From assembly GCA_022565135.1 (NCBI GenBank), contig JADFKA010000143.1:437-5473 (forward strand): a stretch of DNA of 5,037 nt, read 5' to 3'. The position numbers and the translations under genes are program-made. The notes below the pieces were generated by a model. That model had not been told where the DNA came from and ran no database searches. It worked only from the letters and a program-made list of their open reading frames with translations. Positions 5,021 to 5,037 of this stretch are shown here, one piece after another; position 1 is the first letter of the stretch; every line of letters starts with the position of its first letter. The stretch comes from Pseudomonadota bacterium. GTDB taxonomy: Bacteria > Pseudomonadota > Gammaproteobacteria > Steroidobacterales > Woeseiaceae.

Positions 5021-5037
5021 CTCCGAAGGCAGGGGTC
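5021..5037 (+). other. 3' half of tRNA-Arg(CCG), candidate attachment site, cut by window edge
   Basis: CTCCGAA (anticodon loop, with T33 and anticodon CCG), GGCAG (3' side of the anticodon stem) and GGGTC (variable region) follow each other exactly as in bacterial tRNA-Arg(CCG). As I recall the E. coli version (CTCCGGA, GGCAG, AGGTC), 15 of 17 bases agree. The 5' half is absent: the preceding sequence is AT-rich and has neither a D-arm nor the CTGCC needed to close the stem. A break in the anticodon loop is a common point for tyrosine-integrase attachment cores, so this may be the displaced 3' fragment at one end of an island. The T-arm and acceptor stem lie outside the window, so the call rests on 17 bases. 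Confidence 0.4.

Noticed and set aside
5012..5022. CTTCCGATCT, identical to the end of a common sequencing adapter
   Set aside because: A 10-base match can be chance, the preceding bases do not continue the adapter, and the following bases fit a tRNA-Arg. An assembly artefact at the window edge cannot be fully excluded.
5012..5029. CCTTC/GAAGG hairpin as a rho-independent terminator
   Set aside because: The stem is only 5 bp, no T-run follows, and the tRNA-like reading explains the 3' side better.
1..5037. CRISPR array, defence system or retroelement
   Set aside because: No regularly spaced repeats, reverse transcriptase, nuclease or toxin-antitoxin signatures were found on either strand.

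Overview
The window looks like an accessory, mobile-element-rich stretch from a pseudomonadotal genome, perhaps a gammaproteobacterium. The coding part is moderately GC-rich, the IS3 and IS91 types fit that group, and the last bases resemble the 3' half of an enterobacterial tRNA-Arg(CCG). The host assignment is inference only. Position 1 falls inside a transposase gene and the final base falls inside a tRNA-like sequence, so both edges cut features.

Layout: (1) 1-433 is the right end of an IS3-family insertion sequence: the C-terminal part of the DDE transposase on the + strand, then a candidate terminal inverted repeat. (2) 434-560 is a compact mobile-element scar. It holds two GGGTCAAT repeats that may be the end of another IS, and a short minus-strand fragment of an IS91-type transposase reaching the stop codon of the next gene. 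(3) 559-4462 is a tight three-gene operon on the minus strand, transcribed permease, then hydantoinase/oxoprolinase-family protein, then DUF917 (S-methylthiohydantoin desulfurase-like) protein. Both gene junctions are 4-base ATGA overlaps. (4) 4463-4539 is a short divergent intergenic region with a perfect 12-bp palindrome. (5) 4540-4641 is the signal peptide and first strand of what looks like an exported amidohydrolase, cut off after 33 codons. (6) About 4659-4820 on the minus strand is a second IS91-type transposase fragment, from the C-terminal half. (7) 4821-5020 is AT-rich and shows no gene. (8) 5021-5037 matches the 3' half of a tRNA-Arg(CCG) from the anticodon loop onward, as expected at a tRNA-borne integration site.

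Function: the permease (NCS1/CodB type) probably imports a small cyclic nitrogen compound such as a hydantoin, thiohydantoin, pyrimidine or related ring. The HyuA-like ATP-grasping protein and the DUF917 protein would act on it in the cytoplasm. No HyuB subunit is visible here, and DUF917 occupies the partner position. The divergent exported amidohydrolase, now broken, may once have acted on a precursor in the periplasm. The substrate cannot be read from the sequence.

Most interesting points: the operon lies between two same-orientation IS91-type remnants whose order is the reverse of one interrupted gene, which suggests cargo between two element copies. The right edge looks like a tRNA-Arg attachment site. 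The amidohydrolase gene appears to have been destroyed by rearrangement while its neighbouring operon stayed intact.
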